DNA of 64,000 nt, taken from positions 37,259 to 101,258 of the forward strand of contig JAGRCP010000077.1 in assembly GCA_020433455.1 (NCBI GenBank), in the 5' to 3' direction. The translations under genes and the position numbers were made by a program. Origin of the DNA: Caldilineaceae bacterium. GTDB taxonomy: Bacteria; Chloroflexota; Anaerolineae; Caldilineales; Caldilineaceae. The notes beneath the pieces were generated by a model. It did no database searches and was not told where the DNA came from. It saw only the letters and a list, made by a program, of their open reading frames with translations. Positions 35,154 through 44,206 of the stretch are shown here, piece by piece (position 1 is the first letter of the stretch; each line of letters opens with the position of its first letter).

Positions 35154-36275
35154 ATGCCAACAGATCAAGAGCGCGACCGACGCTATACCGCTTTACGGAA
35201 GACGATGGAATCACACGGCTACGATGTACTGCTTCTGGCCGGGAATGCTGAGGCCATGCAGCGTGGTTATGTCCGGTACGTTTCAAATTGGCGGCTATGG
35301 GGCGGAAAGGGTTTCGCTATCTTCCCGCGCCGTAACGATCCGAGTTTGGTACTCGGCGCCGGCTCTCAATCTTACTGGTCAGGTCGCGTCAGTTGGATAC
35401 GGAACGTCCACCCGACCCAGGACATGATCAGAACCGTAGCGGATGTCTTATCGGAACAAATCAAGCCTACCGGGCGCGTGGGCATTGCCGGTATGGACCA
35501 CGTCATGACCTATGGAGATATGCAACGTCTCGCTCAGCTCATGCCTGAGGCTGAATTCATGGACGCCACAGATTCCGTTGATGCCGTTATGGCGATAAAG
35601 AGCGCCGAAGAACTGACGATGATGGCAGAAACTTCCCGCTATATTGCCGAGGCCCAGGATGTCCTCAAAGCGACCTTCGCCCCCGGGCTTACTGAACGCG
35701 AAGTGATGGCCAAAGCAGTGGAGCATTTAGCGCTGCGCGGCTGCCACGACGGCATTGCACACCTCTCCACCGGGGTGAAGCCCTACTTCCGACCGCCGAC
35801 GGACAGGGTCATTGAGGAAGACGACGCCATTAATGTCTCATTGGAATTTTCCGGCCCCGATGGCTACTGGATTGAGCTGGCCGGCGTTTACTCGTTTCGC
35901 GAACCCTCAGCGCGCCGAAAACGCTACTTCGATACGTCGCTCAACGCAATAGAAGAAGTAAAAAAGATGCTGCGGCCCGGCGTAACAGGCGGCGACGTCA
36001 CCCGCACGATTGAAGCCGTATTTGCAGAAGAGGGTTGGGACGTTACGGAGCGCGGCATATGGGACGGTCATGCTATCGGCCTTAATGTCATCCGACCGCC
36101 CTACGGCTTAATCGAAAACACGGACGTTTTCCAGGAAGATATGGTCTTCAACGTGCATCCGGGATTGATGGTCGATGAAGATCGATTAGGCATGTTCTTA
36201 CAGGATAATCTTATCGTGACGCCGGAGGGGGGGAAACCGTTAATCGAGTACCCGTACGTATGGCACGTTCTATGA
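35154..36275 (+). CDS. M24 (creatinase/Xaa-Pro peptidase fold) hydrolase, noncanonical ligands
   Basis: 373 residues from ATG 35154; a GTG at 35139, 3 bases after the aminotransferase stop, is an alternative that adds MLNKH. The N-terminal ERDRR stretch matches the M24 protein at 11117-12274, of which it is a relative. In the C-terminal domain the dimetal set is altered. The Asp-pair region reads SLEFSGPDGYWIELAG, with Glu at both Asp-like sites. EPG has become NVHPG, and the final Glu is Gln in GMFLQDN. A metal-free creatinase-like mechanism is therefore likely (inference). It lies between an aminotransferase and an importer set. Confidence 0.82.
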   Translation: MPTDQERDRRYTALRKTMESHGYDVLLLAGNAEAMQRGYVRYVSNWRLWGGKGFAIFPRRNDPSLVLGAGSQSYWSGRVSWIRNVHPTQDMIRTVADVLSEQIKPTGRVGIAGMDHVMTYGDMQRLAQLMPEAEFMDATDSVDAVMAIKSAEELTMMAETSRYIAEAQDVLKATFAPGLTEREVMAKAVEHLALRGCHDGIAHLSTGVKPYFRPPTDRVIEEDDAINVSLEFSGPDGYWIELAGVYSFREPSARRKRYFDTSLNAIEEVKKMLRPGVTGGDVTRTIEAVFAEEGWDVTERGIWDGHAIGLNVIRPPYGLIENTDVFQEDMVFNVHPGLMVDEDRLGMFLQDNLIVTPEGGKPLIEYPYVWHVL

Positions 36276-36510
36276 TTCAGAGGTAATCGGCAGAAGCAAT
36301 TGTAAAAAACTTCGGCTCTTTGGGATTTCATGTGATAGGGTGCGCCCCTTGCGTGCGCGCCCTACTGGAGAATTCAAGCGCCAAACGGCTTTGCCTTTGT
36401 CAACCACATAAGATCCGAATGACCCAAAACTTCGCCGGAACTTATTAGATGAATGGCAGAAAGGTAAGCGCTTTCTCTGTATATGGTCTTCGTTTCAAGA
36501 GGAGGAAACC
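36276..36510. other. Intergenic region before binding protein set 2, with a GC-rich hairpin
   Basis: The 235-base gap contains TAGGGTGCGC (36336-36345) pairing with GCGCGCCCTA (36355-36364), one G-U pair included, without a U run. A GTCAAC half-site occurs at 36399-36404 but no second half faces it. No clear promoter is seen. The gap ends in a strong AGAGGAGGAAACC ribosome-binding site. Confidence 0.4.
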
Positions 36511-38061
36511 ATGAAATATTTTGGTAAGCAATACCGGCCGTTAATTGCATTACTCATCATGCTGGTTGCAACTGCGGGTTGTGCGTCTGTTGCACCTGCC
36601 GGCAACAGTACAACGGGAGATACCGCAGAAGCGAGTCGCTCCATTACCGTTGTACAGGGACCTGAACCGGTTAGCCTGGACCCGAGTGTGGATATTAACA
36701 AGACGTCTATTAATGTCCAGCACACAATGATGGATCCGCTTGTCTATCACACGCCGGAGAATGAAACGATACCATGGTTAGCTACAGGGTGGGAGCCTGT
36801 GGAGCCGACACGCTGGCGTATATCACTACGTGACGATGTACTCTTCCACAATGGTGAGCCGTTCAATGCGGACAGCGTAATCTATTCGATCAACACATAT
36901 AACAACAGCGCGGGCGAAGGTTCGGTTTTCTTCCAATATGTGGAGGCGATGGAGAAGGTTGATGATTATACCGTAGATATTATCACGGCAGAGCCGAACC
37001 CTATCGTTCCAGAGACGTTAGCTTTCCTCTATGCATTACCGCCGGAATATCATGCCGAAGTAGGCTCGGACGGGTTTAGCCAAGCTCCTGTAGGTACGGG
37101 GCCCTTCACATTTTCGGAATGGGACCAAGGCGTCAAAATTGTCGTAAATGCCAATCAAGAATATTGGAACGGCGCACCGGCCATTGACCAAGTTGTCTTC
37201 AAGCCTGCACCGGAAGCATCCACCCGAGTCGCTATGTTAGAGACGGGCGATGCCGACATCATTGCCAATGTACCTCCTGAATTGACGGCGCGGGTTGACG
37301 GAGCAGAAGGTTCATCGGTTGCCGAAGTGCCAAGCCTGCGCATGGTTTTCGTCGAGTTTAATCCTTTCGAGCCGCCATTCGATGACGTACGCGTGCGGCA
37401 GGCCTTTAACTACGCCGTAGATAAGGACGCCCTTATCGATATTATACTGGATGGTCATGCCACGCGGATGAAGGGCGTCATCATTCCCGGCTGGTTGGGC
37501 TACGATGCGGATGCGTTGACCGACTATGCATATAATCCCGACAAGGCGCGTGAACTTTTGGCCGAGGCCGGTTATGCCGACGGACTTGAAGTCGATTTCT
37601 GGTTTCCCATCGGACGCTATCTGAAAGACAAAGAAGTAGCCGAGGCCATTGCCGGTCAACTGCAGGACGTGGGCGTCACCTTAAATATGAACGGCAGCGA
37701 CATCGGCACATTGGTCGAACGTATTCACACGCAGGAATTGTCGGGCATGCATTTCTTCTCCATGGCTCCCCTCATCATGGATCCTGACTATCTCTTCCGT
37801 ACTCACTTCTATTCTGAAGGACTAAATCAATACGGCTGGACGGAACGGACTGATGCTGATATTGAGCAGGCAATCAGTACAGTTGATCGCTCAGAACGTG
37901 AGCAGATATACCGCGACCTGGACGCCTACCTCACCAACGAGCAAGTGCCGTGGATCTATTTGTATCTGCAAAATCTTATCTACGGCGTCAACGATAATCT
38001 GGACTGGCAGCCGCGCCCGGACGAAATTATCGATCTGCGCAACGCAACCTTTGTCGAGTAA
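36511..38061 (+). CDS. ABC importer substrate-binding lipoprotein (SBP_bac_5 family), set 2
   Basis: 516 residues starting at ATG 36511, directly after a consensus GAGGAGG site. The lipoprotein signal is MKYFGKQYRPLIALLI followed by lipobox TAGC. Family landmarks are GPEPVSLDPSVD, WRISLRDDVLFHNGEPFNA, GTGPFTFSEW, VRQAFNYAVDKDALID and YLYLQNLIYG. It is only distantly similar to the set 1 protein, so it probably binds a different ligand. Its message ends in a 17-bp perfect hairpin before the permease genes. Anchored outside the membrane, it would feed the two permeases downstream. Confidence 0.92.
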   Translation: MKYFGKQYRPLIALLIMLVATAGCASVAPAGNSTTGDTAEASRSITVVQGPEPVSLDPSVDINKTSINVQHTMMDPLVYHTPENETIPWLATGWEPVEPTRWRISLRDDVLFHNGEPFNADSVIYSINTYNNSAGEGSVFFQYVEAMEKVDDYTVDIITAEPNPIVPETLAFLYALPPEYHAEVGSDGFSQAPVGTGPFTFSEWDQGVKIVVNANQEYWNGAPAIDQVVFKPAPEASTRVAMLETGDADIIANVPPELTARVDGAEGSSVAEVPSLRMVFVEFNPFEPPFDDVRVRQAFNYAVDKDALIDIILDGHATRMKGVIIPGWLGYDADALTDYAYNPDKARELLAEAGYADGLEVDFWFPIGRYLKDKEVAEAIAGQLQDVGVTLNMNGSDIGTLVERIHTQELSGMHFFSMAPLIMDPDYLFRTHFYSEGLNQYGWTERTDADIEQAISTVDRSEREQIYRDLDAYLTNEQVPWIYLYLQNLIYGVNDNLDWQPRPDEIIDLRNATFVE

Positions 38062-38081
38062 AGTTCTTCGGGAGTGAAAAC

Positions 38082-38126
38082 ATTTGTTTCCTTCCCGAGC
38101 ATTCGAGCTTCGGGAAGGAAACAAAT
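38082..38126 (+). other. 17-bp perfect intercistronic hairpin between binding protein and permease, set 2
   Basis: ATTTGTTTCCTTCCCGA (38082-38098) pairs base for base with TCGGGAAGGAAACAAAT (38110-38126), with further pairing of GC inside the 11-base loop. It starts 20 bases after the binding-protein stop. The permease ATG follows 13 bases after the stem. No U run suitable for a strong terminator follows (only TTTAG), so a stability or partial-attenuation role is more likely. Confidence 0.65.
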
Positions 38127-38139
38127 TTAGATTACAACC

Positions 38140-39060
38140 ATGTTGAACTATTTGATTCGCCGTCTTCTCCAATCGATTTTTGTTTTGCTGGGCGTCAGCA
38201 TTGTTGTCTTCATTCTGGTGCAATTATCCGGCGATCCTGTTCTACAAATGCTGGCCGGCACGGCTGCTACCGAAGAAGATCTTCAAGCGTTGCGAACTGA
38301 ACTCGGCTACAACGATCCCCTGATTGTACAGTATGGACGTTATCTGCTATCCGCCCTGCAGGGGGATTTGGGCGAGTCGCTTCGTTTTAAACGCCCTGCA
38401 CTTGAATTGGTCCTGGATCGCCTGCCGGCGACAGCCCTTCTGGCTGTTACTTCGTTATTCTTCGCGCTAATTGTAGCGGTGCCGGTGGGGATTCTCTCTG
38501 CTGTACGCCGCAATACCTGGATTGATAATTTTGGGATGATACTGGCGCTTTTAGGTCAGTCAATTCCGCTTTTTTGGCTTGGCATCATGTTCGTTCTGGT
38601 TTTTTCCGTAGAACTCAGGTGGCTGCCGCCGTCGGGCGCAGGCTCATGGCGGCATCTTATTCTTCCGGCCGTCACATTGGGGGCCTATCCCATGGCGCGA
38701 ATCGCGCGTCTTATGCGCTCCAGCCTGTTAGATGTGCTGCAAGAGGAATATATGACTACAGCCCGGGCAAAAGGGCTACGCGAACGATCCGTCGTCGTCA
38801 CCCATGGGGTACGTAACGCCGCGCTGCCGGTAATTACCATTGTCGGCTTAATGTTCGGTACGCTTATGGGGGGTGCAGTGATAACCGAAACTATCTTTGC
38901 CTGGCCGGGTATTGGTCTACTGACAATCCAAGCCATTCAAAATCGTGATTTTACGCTTGTGCAGGCTTCCGTCCTGGTCGTTTCAGTTATTTTTATCTTT
39001 GTCAACCTGATCACAGACATAACCTACGTCTATTTCGATCCCCGGATTCGCTATGAATGA
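38140..39060 (+). CDS. Peptide/opine-type ABC permease, DppB-like, set 2
   Basis: 306 residues with DppB features: LLQSIFVLLGVSIVVFILVQ as first helix, GDPVLQMLAGTAATEED after it, DLGESLRFKRPALELVLDRLP, and six hydrophobic segments in all. The EAA loop is TTARAKGLRERSVVVTHG with RNAALPVI, followed by FAWPGIG. It overlaps the DppC-like gene by 8 bases, indicating coupled translation. It probably forms the channel for the set 2 binding protein. An ATPase is required for function but is not encoded beside it. Confidence 0.92.
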   Translation: MLNYLIRRLLQSIFVLLGVSIVVFILVQLSGDPVLQMLAGTAATEEDLQALRTELGYNDPLIVQYGRYLLSALQGDLGESLRFKRPALELVLDRLPATALLAVTSLFFALIVAVPVGILSAVRRNTWIDNFGMILALLGQSIPLFWLGIMFVLVFSVELRWLPPSGAGSWRHLILPAVTLGAYPMARIARLMRSSLLDVLQEEYMTTARAKGLRERSVVVTHGVRNAALPVITIVGLMFGTLMGGAVITETIFAWPGIGLLTIQAIQNRDFTLVQASVLVVSVIFIFVNLITDITYVYFDPRIRYE

Positions 39061-39973
39061 AGCATCCCTGCCGAAGTTTGCCGGGAAGACAAGCGCGGCG
39101 GAAAACAGGCAGCCTTCCCACTGGTCAAAAATTACTCGCACGCTGGCTCGAAATCGGGCGGGCCTCTTTGGGTTAATCATAGTGATGTTCGTGTTTCTGG
39201 CTGCCATAGGCGCACCATACCTGGCGCCCCACGATCCCCTTGACCAGGATCTGGAACTTCGGCTGCTGCCGCCGGCTTGGATGGCTGACGGTAATTGGAG
39301 CTATCCGTTAGGAACCGATCAGCTGGGACGCGATATTTTAAGTCGCATTATTTATGGCTCGCGCGTTTCACTGCTTGTCGGATTTACGTCAGTAGGAATA
39401 GCGGCAATCATCGGCATGGCCGCCGGCCTTCTTGCAGGATATCAGGGGGGCTGGATTGACGATGTGATCGGCCGGATAATTGACATTCAGCTGGCAATTC
39501 CATATCTGCTGCTGGCAATAACGTTGGTCATGATCCTGGGATCGTCGCTACGCAACTTGATCCTGGTGCTGGTGATCTATGGCTGGACAGTCTATGCGCG
39601 ACTAATCCGAGGCCAAACTCTTTCTGTGCGCGAGAGGGAGTTCGTGATGTCGGCCAAAACCATCGGCGTATCAACGTCACGCATCATGCTGCGACATATT
39701 CTTCCCAACGTGATTACGCCCATGATCATCCTGTCGACAGTAGAGATCGCAAACATGATTACTTTTGAGGCCGGCCTTAGTTTCTTAGGGCTGGGCGTCC
39801 AGCCGCCAACGCCGAGTTGGGGCGGAATGCTGGCTGATGGGCGCGATTATATTTCAGCCGGGATTTGGTGGCCTGCGACCTTTCCCGGCCTGGCTATCTC
39901 CATGACAATCCTGGCGATTAATCTGGTAGGCGACTGGCTGCGTGATCTGCTTGATCCGAGGCTACAAGCATAA
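39053..39973 (+). CDS. Peptide/opine-type ABC permease, DppC-like, set 2
   Basis: 306 residues of the OppC/DppC family: a soluble N-terminal tail, AAIGAPYLAPHDPLDQD, the signature GTDQLGRDILSRIIYGSR and EAA loop FVMSAKTIGVSTSRIMLRH with ILPN. GLSFLGLGVQPPTPSWG precedes the last helix. The start overlaps the DppB-like gene by 8 bases. It is followed not by the expected ATPase genes but by a 17-codon open frame and an amidohydrolase. Confidence 0.92.
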   Translation: MNEASLPKFAGKTSAAENRQPSHWSKITRTLARNRAGLFGLIIVMFVFLAAIGAPYLAPHDPLDQDLELRLLPPAWMADGNWSYPLGTDQLGRDILSRIIYGSRVSLLVGFTSVGIAAIIGMAAGLLAGYQGGWIDDVIGRIIDIQLAIPYLLLAITLVMILGSSLRNLILVLVIYGWTVYARLIRGQTLSVREREFVMSAKTIGVSTSRIMLRHILPNVITPMIILSTVEIANMITFEAGLSFLGLGVQPPTPSWGGMLADGRDYISAGIWWPATFPGLAISMTILAINLVGDWLRDLLDPRLQA

Positions 39974-40009
39974 TAATTGCCGATCAGTGACGAAATTAAA
40001 AGGTGAACC

Positions 40010-40063
40010 ATGTCAGATACTACAGTTTCCGCTCGCCCGTTCTTGATACCTATCGGACAATAG
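40010..40063 (+). CDS. 17-residue open frame with good ribosome-binding site (possible leader peptide or gene remnant)
   Basis: AAAAGGTGAACC precedes ATG 40010, which encodes MSDTTVSARPFLIPIGQ and stops at 40061-40063, 4 bases before the amidohydrolase ATG. It is too short to recognise. Its placement exactly where an ABC ATPase gene would normally follow permeases makes a leftover ATPase start one explanation. Translational coupling of the downstream gene is another. It may not be expressed. Confidence 0.35.
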   Translation: MSDTTVSARPFLIPIGQ

Positions 40064-40067
40064 CCCT

Positions 40068-41324
40068 ATGAAACTCCTCATTCAGGCTGGATATGTCATT
40101 ACCGGATTGCCGTCGCAACCGGTTCGGCGCAAGCAGGGCATCCTCATAGAAGACGGCCTTATTCAGGCCATCGATGAGTGGGGCCAGTTCTCACCGGAAG
40201 ATGACCTTCCGGTAATCGATGCACGCGAGCTGACGGTTATGCCCGGCCTAATCGACGCACACACGCACGTGATCCACAGCGGCGATCCCCACGAGGATTG
40301 GCGCCTGATCGCCCTGTCGGAGCTGACGCCAACCACCACGCTCAAGGCTGCCCGCCACGCCCGCCGCCAGGTCGAGCGGGGCGTAACCACCATTCGGGAT
40401 GTGGGCGCGTCCGACTGGATCGACATTGCCCTGCGCGATGAGATCAATTCAGGGCGACAATTTGGTCCCCGGATATTGGCCGCAGGCCACGGCATTACCT
40501 CTACGGGCGGACACATGGATGCCAGAAAATACGCCCGGCCCGGCATTGATAACGATCTGCTCAACACCATCGGCGCGGTGGCGGACGGCCCGGACGAAGG
40601 CCGGCGCGCGGCGCGCATGCAGATTCTGCGCGGGGCCGATCTGATCAAGATCAACGCTACCCTCAGCGAATACGTTCGCGCCGCCGGCGGCCAGTGCGCA
40701 CCGGAGATGACGTACGAAACGATGGCGGCTATCTGCCAGGTGGCCCACAACAACGGACGCAAGGTCGCTGCCCATTGTCACGGCGGGCGGGGCGTACAGG
40801 ACGCCATCAACGCCGGCGTTGACACTTTCGAGCATGGTCGTTTTTTAACCGATGAACTTCTTGACCAGCTTGCCGAACGAGGACGCTTCCTGATTCCCAC
40901 CTTAAGTCCTGAAGCCCGCCGCGCAGAGTTGGGCGACATACCCGAAGAACCAGCGCTCCTGCGCTGGACGACCATGGCCACCGACGCAATGTACGACACG
41001 GTCGCCCGCGCGCATGCGCGCGGCGTGCAGATCGCGACAGGTACGGACGCAGGCATGCCCCACGTTCGCCACGGGGATCTAGCCTTTGAAATGATTCATC
41101 TGGCCGAGGCCGATCTGCCGCATCAGGCCGTCATCGAAGCCGCGACGTCCGTTGCCGCAACCGCCTTGGGCATCGAAAACGTTACGGGGGCCGTTGCAGC
41201 CGGTCTGGCCGCCGATCTGCTGCTGGTTGACGGCGATCCGTTGCGCGATATAGGCATCCTCAACGATCCCGCCCGCATCAAGGCCGTCCTGCAGGGCGGC
41301 CGCGTGACGGTGGACCGGCGATAA
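40068..41324 (+). CDS. Amidohydrolase-superfamily metal hydrolase (prolidase/imidazolonepropionase-like)
   Basis: 418 residues. The metal site is complete: H65 and H67 in DAHTH, K194 in ADLIKIN (carboxylated Lys of binuclear members), H236 in AAHCHG, H256 in FEHGR and D327 in GTDAG. The layout matches the amidohydrolase group that includes Xaa-Pro and Xaa-Arg dipeptidases. No signal peptide is seen. It lies directly after importer set 2, so an imported dipeptide or N-acyl amino acid is the likely substrate (inference). A second member of the same group, at 48672-49898, shares the motif order but little else. Confidence 0.9.
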   Translation: MKLLIQAGYVITGLPSQPVRRKQGILIEDGLIQAIDEWGQFSPEDDLPVIDARELTVMPGLIDAHTHVIHSGDPHEDWRLIALSELTPTTTLKAARHARRQVERGVTTIRDVGASDWIDIALRDEINSGRQFGPRILAAGHGITSTGGHMDARKYARPGIDNDLLNTIGAVADGPDEGRRAARMQILRGADLIKINATLSEYVRAAGGQCAPEMTYETMAAICQVAHNNGRKVAAHCHGGRGVQDAINAGVDTFEHGRFLTDELLDQLAERGRFLIPTLSPEARRAELGDIPEEPALLRWTTMATDAMYDTVARAHARGVQIATGTDAGMPHVRHGDLAFEMIHLAEADLPHQAVIEAATSVAATALGIENVTGAVAAGLAADLLLVDGDPLRDIGILNDPARIKAVLQGGRVTVDRR

Positions 41325-41424
41325 GGGACGTCGTTGAAAAGATTTTTTCATTGTTAGGCGACGGCTTCAACCGTCCGGATATCGTGTCACCTGACATATC
41401 ATTAGCTGTTTCAAAGGAGCAACC

Positions 41425-43086
41425 ATGAATGTAAGACGCTGGACCCCAATATTTTTGTCGGGCGTGATGCTCGTACTGACTCTGGCCCTGGCGGCCTGTG
41501 CATCAACACCTGCGCCGGCAGCGACGGAAAGCGGCAGCGACGGGGCCGCCGCGGGGGAAAAGGGCGGCGATCTGGTCATCGCTTTTCCGGCCAGCAGCGA
41601 ACCCGCTTCGCTGGACGGCCATATTGACCCGTATCAGCCCACGTGGCTTTTCGATTCTTTTGTAGCCGATCCGCTGCTGGTGCAGATGCCCGACGGCAGC
41701 TACATGCCCGCGCTGGCCGAGAGCTGGGAGACGTCCGAAGACGGGCTGACCTGGACCTTCCACCTGCGTGATAATGTAACATTCCAGGACGGGACGCCCT
41801 TCAACGCCGAAGCCGTCAAATACAACATCGAGCGCGTGCGCGCGCCCGAGACCCAATCCGCGCAGATGGCCAATGACCTGGGACCCATCGCTTCGGTTGA
41901 GGTCGTGGATGAATTTACCGTACAGATCAATTATGACGAGATCTGGGTCACATTGCTGGACGCGCTGCGGCGTATGCCCATCTGGTCGCCCGCCGCAGCC
42001 GAGGAAGCCGGACTGGCAAACTTCGACAAGCATCTGGTCGGCGCGGGCCCCTTCCTCATGGAGGAGTGGGTGCCCAATGATCGGATCGTCTTCCGCAAGT
42101 GGGAAGATTACGGCGGTTGGAATTCCATTCAGAACCACGAGGGGCCGGCCTACCTTGACAGCGTGACCATTTCATTTATCGGCGAAGACGCAGTGCTCGG
42201 CAGCGTCGTCAGCACGGGCGCCGCCGACATCGCGCGCGAATTGCCCACAGCCTACATTGAAGATTATCGCGACCAGGACGGCTACGAGTTCATCACCGGC
42301 TACCAGGCCGGCACGGGACTACAAATGGTCATCAATGTACGCAACGCGCCGCTCAACATTCTGGAAGTGCGGCAAGCCCTGGAGTACGGAACCGATCAGG
42401 CGGCGGCCAATGATCTCCTCTACGATGGCACCTATCTCGTCTCGTACGGCCCGCTCAATGTCGTCCATCCCTGCTACTGGGACGGCGTAGAAGAGATGTA
42501 CCCATACGATCCGGAACAGGCCAAGCAATTGCTGGAAAGCGTCGGTTATCGGGATGAAGACGGCAACGGCATCCGTGAAGCCCACGGCGTCCCCGGCGTA
42601 GAAGACGGCACGCCCCTCACGCTGCGGTGGACCGTGCTGCATCATGAAGAGATCGGCGAGGCAATCCAGGCCCAGTGGCGCGAAATCGGCGTCGATCTGG
42701 CCTTGGAGCTGGTCCCCGGTCCGGTACAGCTGGAACGCGTCAACGCCCGGGACTTTGACCTCATTTATGAGCGTCAGCGTTCGCCCGATCCCATGATTCT
42801 GGACATGGTCTGGAACTCCCGTTGGGATGAGCCGGGCGGCTGGGCGTGGACCGGTTTTGTAGACGCGACGCTGGACGAAACGGTAAGCCAACTGCGCACG
42901 AATCCGGACATGGCGGCGCGCTGTGAACTCGCGGCCCAGGCCCAGCAGATCATCATGGAAAATGCGGCTGTGTTGCCCACCCTGAGCCAGCCGGTTTTTT
43001 ACGGCCTCAATGACGGGGTGAAGGACTTCCAGCTGGCATCCGAGGGAAATTACTTCTACCTGCACAATACATATATTCAGGATTAG
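41425..43086 (+). CDS. ABC importer substrate-binding lipoprotein (SBP_bac_5 family), set 3
   Basis: 553 residues from ATG 41425 after AAAGGAGCAACC. Its signal peptide MNVRRWTPIFLSGVMLVLTL ends in lipobox LAAC. Landmarks are PASSEPASLDGHIDPYQP, WTFHLRDNVTFQDGTPFNA, VGAGPFLMEEW, VRQALEYGTDQAAA and NAAVLPTLSQPVFYG. A DEDGNGIREAHG insertion (about residue 375) resembles the calcium-loop style inserts of some family members. It differs strongly from sets 1 and 2, pointing to another ligand. A two-part hairpin follows before the permeases. Confidence 0.92.
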   Translation: MNVRRWTPIFLSGVMLVLTLALAACASTPAPAATESGSDGAAAGEKGGDLVIAFPASSEPASLDGHIDPYQPTWLFDSFVADPLLVQMPDGSYMPALAESWETSEDGLTWTFHLRDNVTFQDGTPFNAEAVKYNIERVRAPETQSAQMANDLGPIASVEVVDEFTVQINYDEIWVTLLDALRRMPIWSPAAAEEAGLANFDKHLVGAGPFLMEEWVPNDRIVFRKWEDYGGWNSIQNHEGPAYLDSVTISFIGEDAVLGSVVSTGAADIARELPTAYIEDYRDQDGYEFITGYQAGTGLQMVINVRNAPLNILEVRQALEYGTDQAAANDLLYDGTYLVSYGPLNVVHPCYWDGVEEMYPYDPEQAKQLLESVGYRDEDGNGIREAHGVPGVEDGTPLTLRWTVLHHEEIGEAIQAQWREIGVDLALELVPGPVQLERVNARDFDLIYERQRSPDPMILDMVWNSRWDEPGGWAWTGFVDATLDETVSQLRTNPDMAARCELAAQAQQIIMENAAVLPTLSQPVFYGLNDGVKDFQLASEGNYFYLHNTYIQD

Positions 43087-43095
43087 GGGAAGACC

Positions 43096-43231
43096 GGAAT
43101 AGCAGGCGGTTCAAGGACTGATGCGTGACCCGTAACGAGCGGCGGGCAGGCTTCCCACATCAGTCAACCGCCTGCATTCCGCAAGAGTCTAAAACATAAG
43201 GGGGTCGGGCTTGAAAAAGGGGCCCGACTCC
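43096..43231 (+). other. Two consecutive stem-loops between binding protein and permease, set 3
   Basis: First hairpin: GGAAT + GCAGGCGGTT + ACTGATG (43096-43123) pair with CATCAGT + AACCGCCTGC + ATTCC (43158-43180), with small bulges, 22 bp in total. Second: GTCGGGC (43204-43210) with GCCCGAC (43222-43228), extended by the flanking G and C runs. No U run follows. The permease ATG lies 25 bases after the second stem. Confidence 0.6.
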
Positions 43232-43255
43232 CGAGCGTAGACTGAGGGATTCGCT

Positions 43256-44197
43256 ATGTTGCAGTATATCGGCAATCGTTTATTACAAATGATCCCCGTG
43301 CTTTTTCTCATCTCGCTGATCGTTTTCATGATCATGCACGCCCTGCCGGGCGATCCGGCCCAACTCATGCTGGCCGGCGCGGAGAGCGGATCCGTTACGC
43401 CGGAACGATTGGAAGAGCTGCGGGCGCAGATGGGCCTGAATGACCCGCTGGTTGTGCAGTACGGGCGTTTCATTAGCCACGCGCTGCGCGGCGATCTGGG
43501 CAACTCCATTCGCCTGCGTCAGCCTGTAACCCAGTTAATTGCAGAGCGCTTCGGCTATACCCTTCAGCTCAGCATGGCCGGCCTGGTCGTCGCCGTTGTC
43601 GTCGGCATGGGTACGGGCATTCTGGCTGCGCTCAACCAAAACACCTGGATCGACACCCTGAGCATGGTAATCGCCTACCTCGGCGTTTCCATGCCGCTTT
43701 TTTGGCTGGGCCTGCTTCTCATCTTGATTTTTTCGTTTCAGCTCAAGTGGCTGCCGCCGGCCGGCGGCAGCGGCTTCAAGGCGCTGATCCTGCCGGCCGT
43801 GACGCTCGGCTTCGTTTCCGCGGGCATCATCAGCCGCCTGACCCGCTCGAGCCTGATCGAAACCATGAGCGAGGATTACATACGCGCGGCCCGGGCCAAG
43901 GGACTGCCGCAACGCCTGCTCGTGGGTCGCCATGCGCTCAAGAATGCGCTAATTCCGGTGGTAACAATCCTCGGCATTCAATTCGGCGGCATGCTGGCCG
44001 GCGCGGTCGTCACGGAAACGGTCTTCAGCCGACCGGGTCTGGGTCGCCTGATCGTCAGCGCAATCCTGTGGAAGGACTATCCGCTGGTCCAGGGCATCGT
44101 ACTCTTTCTGGCGGTGATCTATCTGGGCGTTAACTTACTGGTCGATATTTCCTATGCGTGGATCGACCCGCGCATCCACTACGGCAACTCCCGTTAA
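43256..44197 (+). CDS. Peptide/opine-type ABC permease, DppB-like, set 3
   Basis: 313 residues: first helix LLQMIPVLFLISLIVFMIMH, then PGDPAQLMLAGAESGSVTPE, DLGNSIRLRQPVTQLIAERF, six predicted membrane spans and EAA loop YIRAARAKGLPQRLLVGRHA with KNALIPVV. The FSRPGLGRL stretch precedes the last loop. It starts downstream of a strong two-part hairpin with only a modest GAGGG ribosome-binding site, in contrast to the consensus site of the binding-protein gene. That difference fits lower expression of membrane components. Confidence 0.92.
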   Translation: MLQYIGNRLLQMIPVLFLISLIVFMIMHALPGDPAQLMLAGAESGSVTPERLEELRAQMGLNDPLVVQYGRFISHALRGDLGNSIRLRQPVTQLIAERFGYTLQLSMAGLVVAVVVGMGTGILAALNQNTWIDTLSMVIAYLGVSMPLFWLGLLLILIFSFQLKWLPPAGGSGFKALILPAVTLGFVSAGIISRLTRSSLIETMSEDYIRAARAKGLPQRLLVGRHALKNALIPVVTILGIQFGGMLAGAVVTETVFSRPGLGRLIVSAILWKDYPLVQGIVLFLAVIYLGVNLLVDISYAWIDPRIHYGNSR

Positions 44198-44206
44198 GGT
44201 TTTTTT

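Noticed and set aside
36399..36404. GTCAAC half-site before binding protein set 2
   Set aside because: No facing GTTGAC half and no clear -35/-10 pair, so one hexamer is not evidence of an operator.
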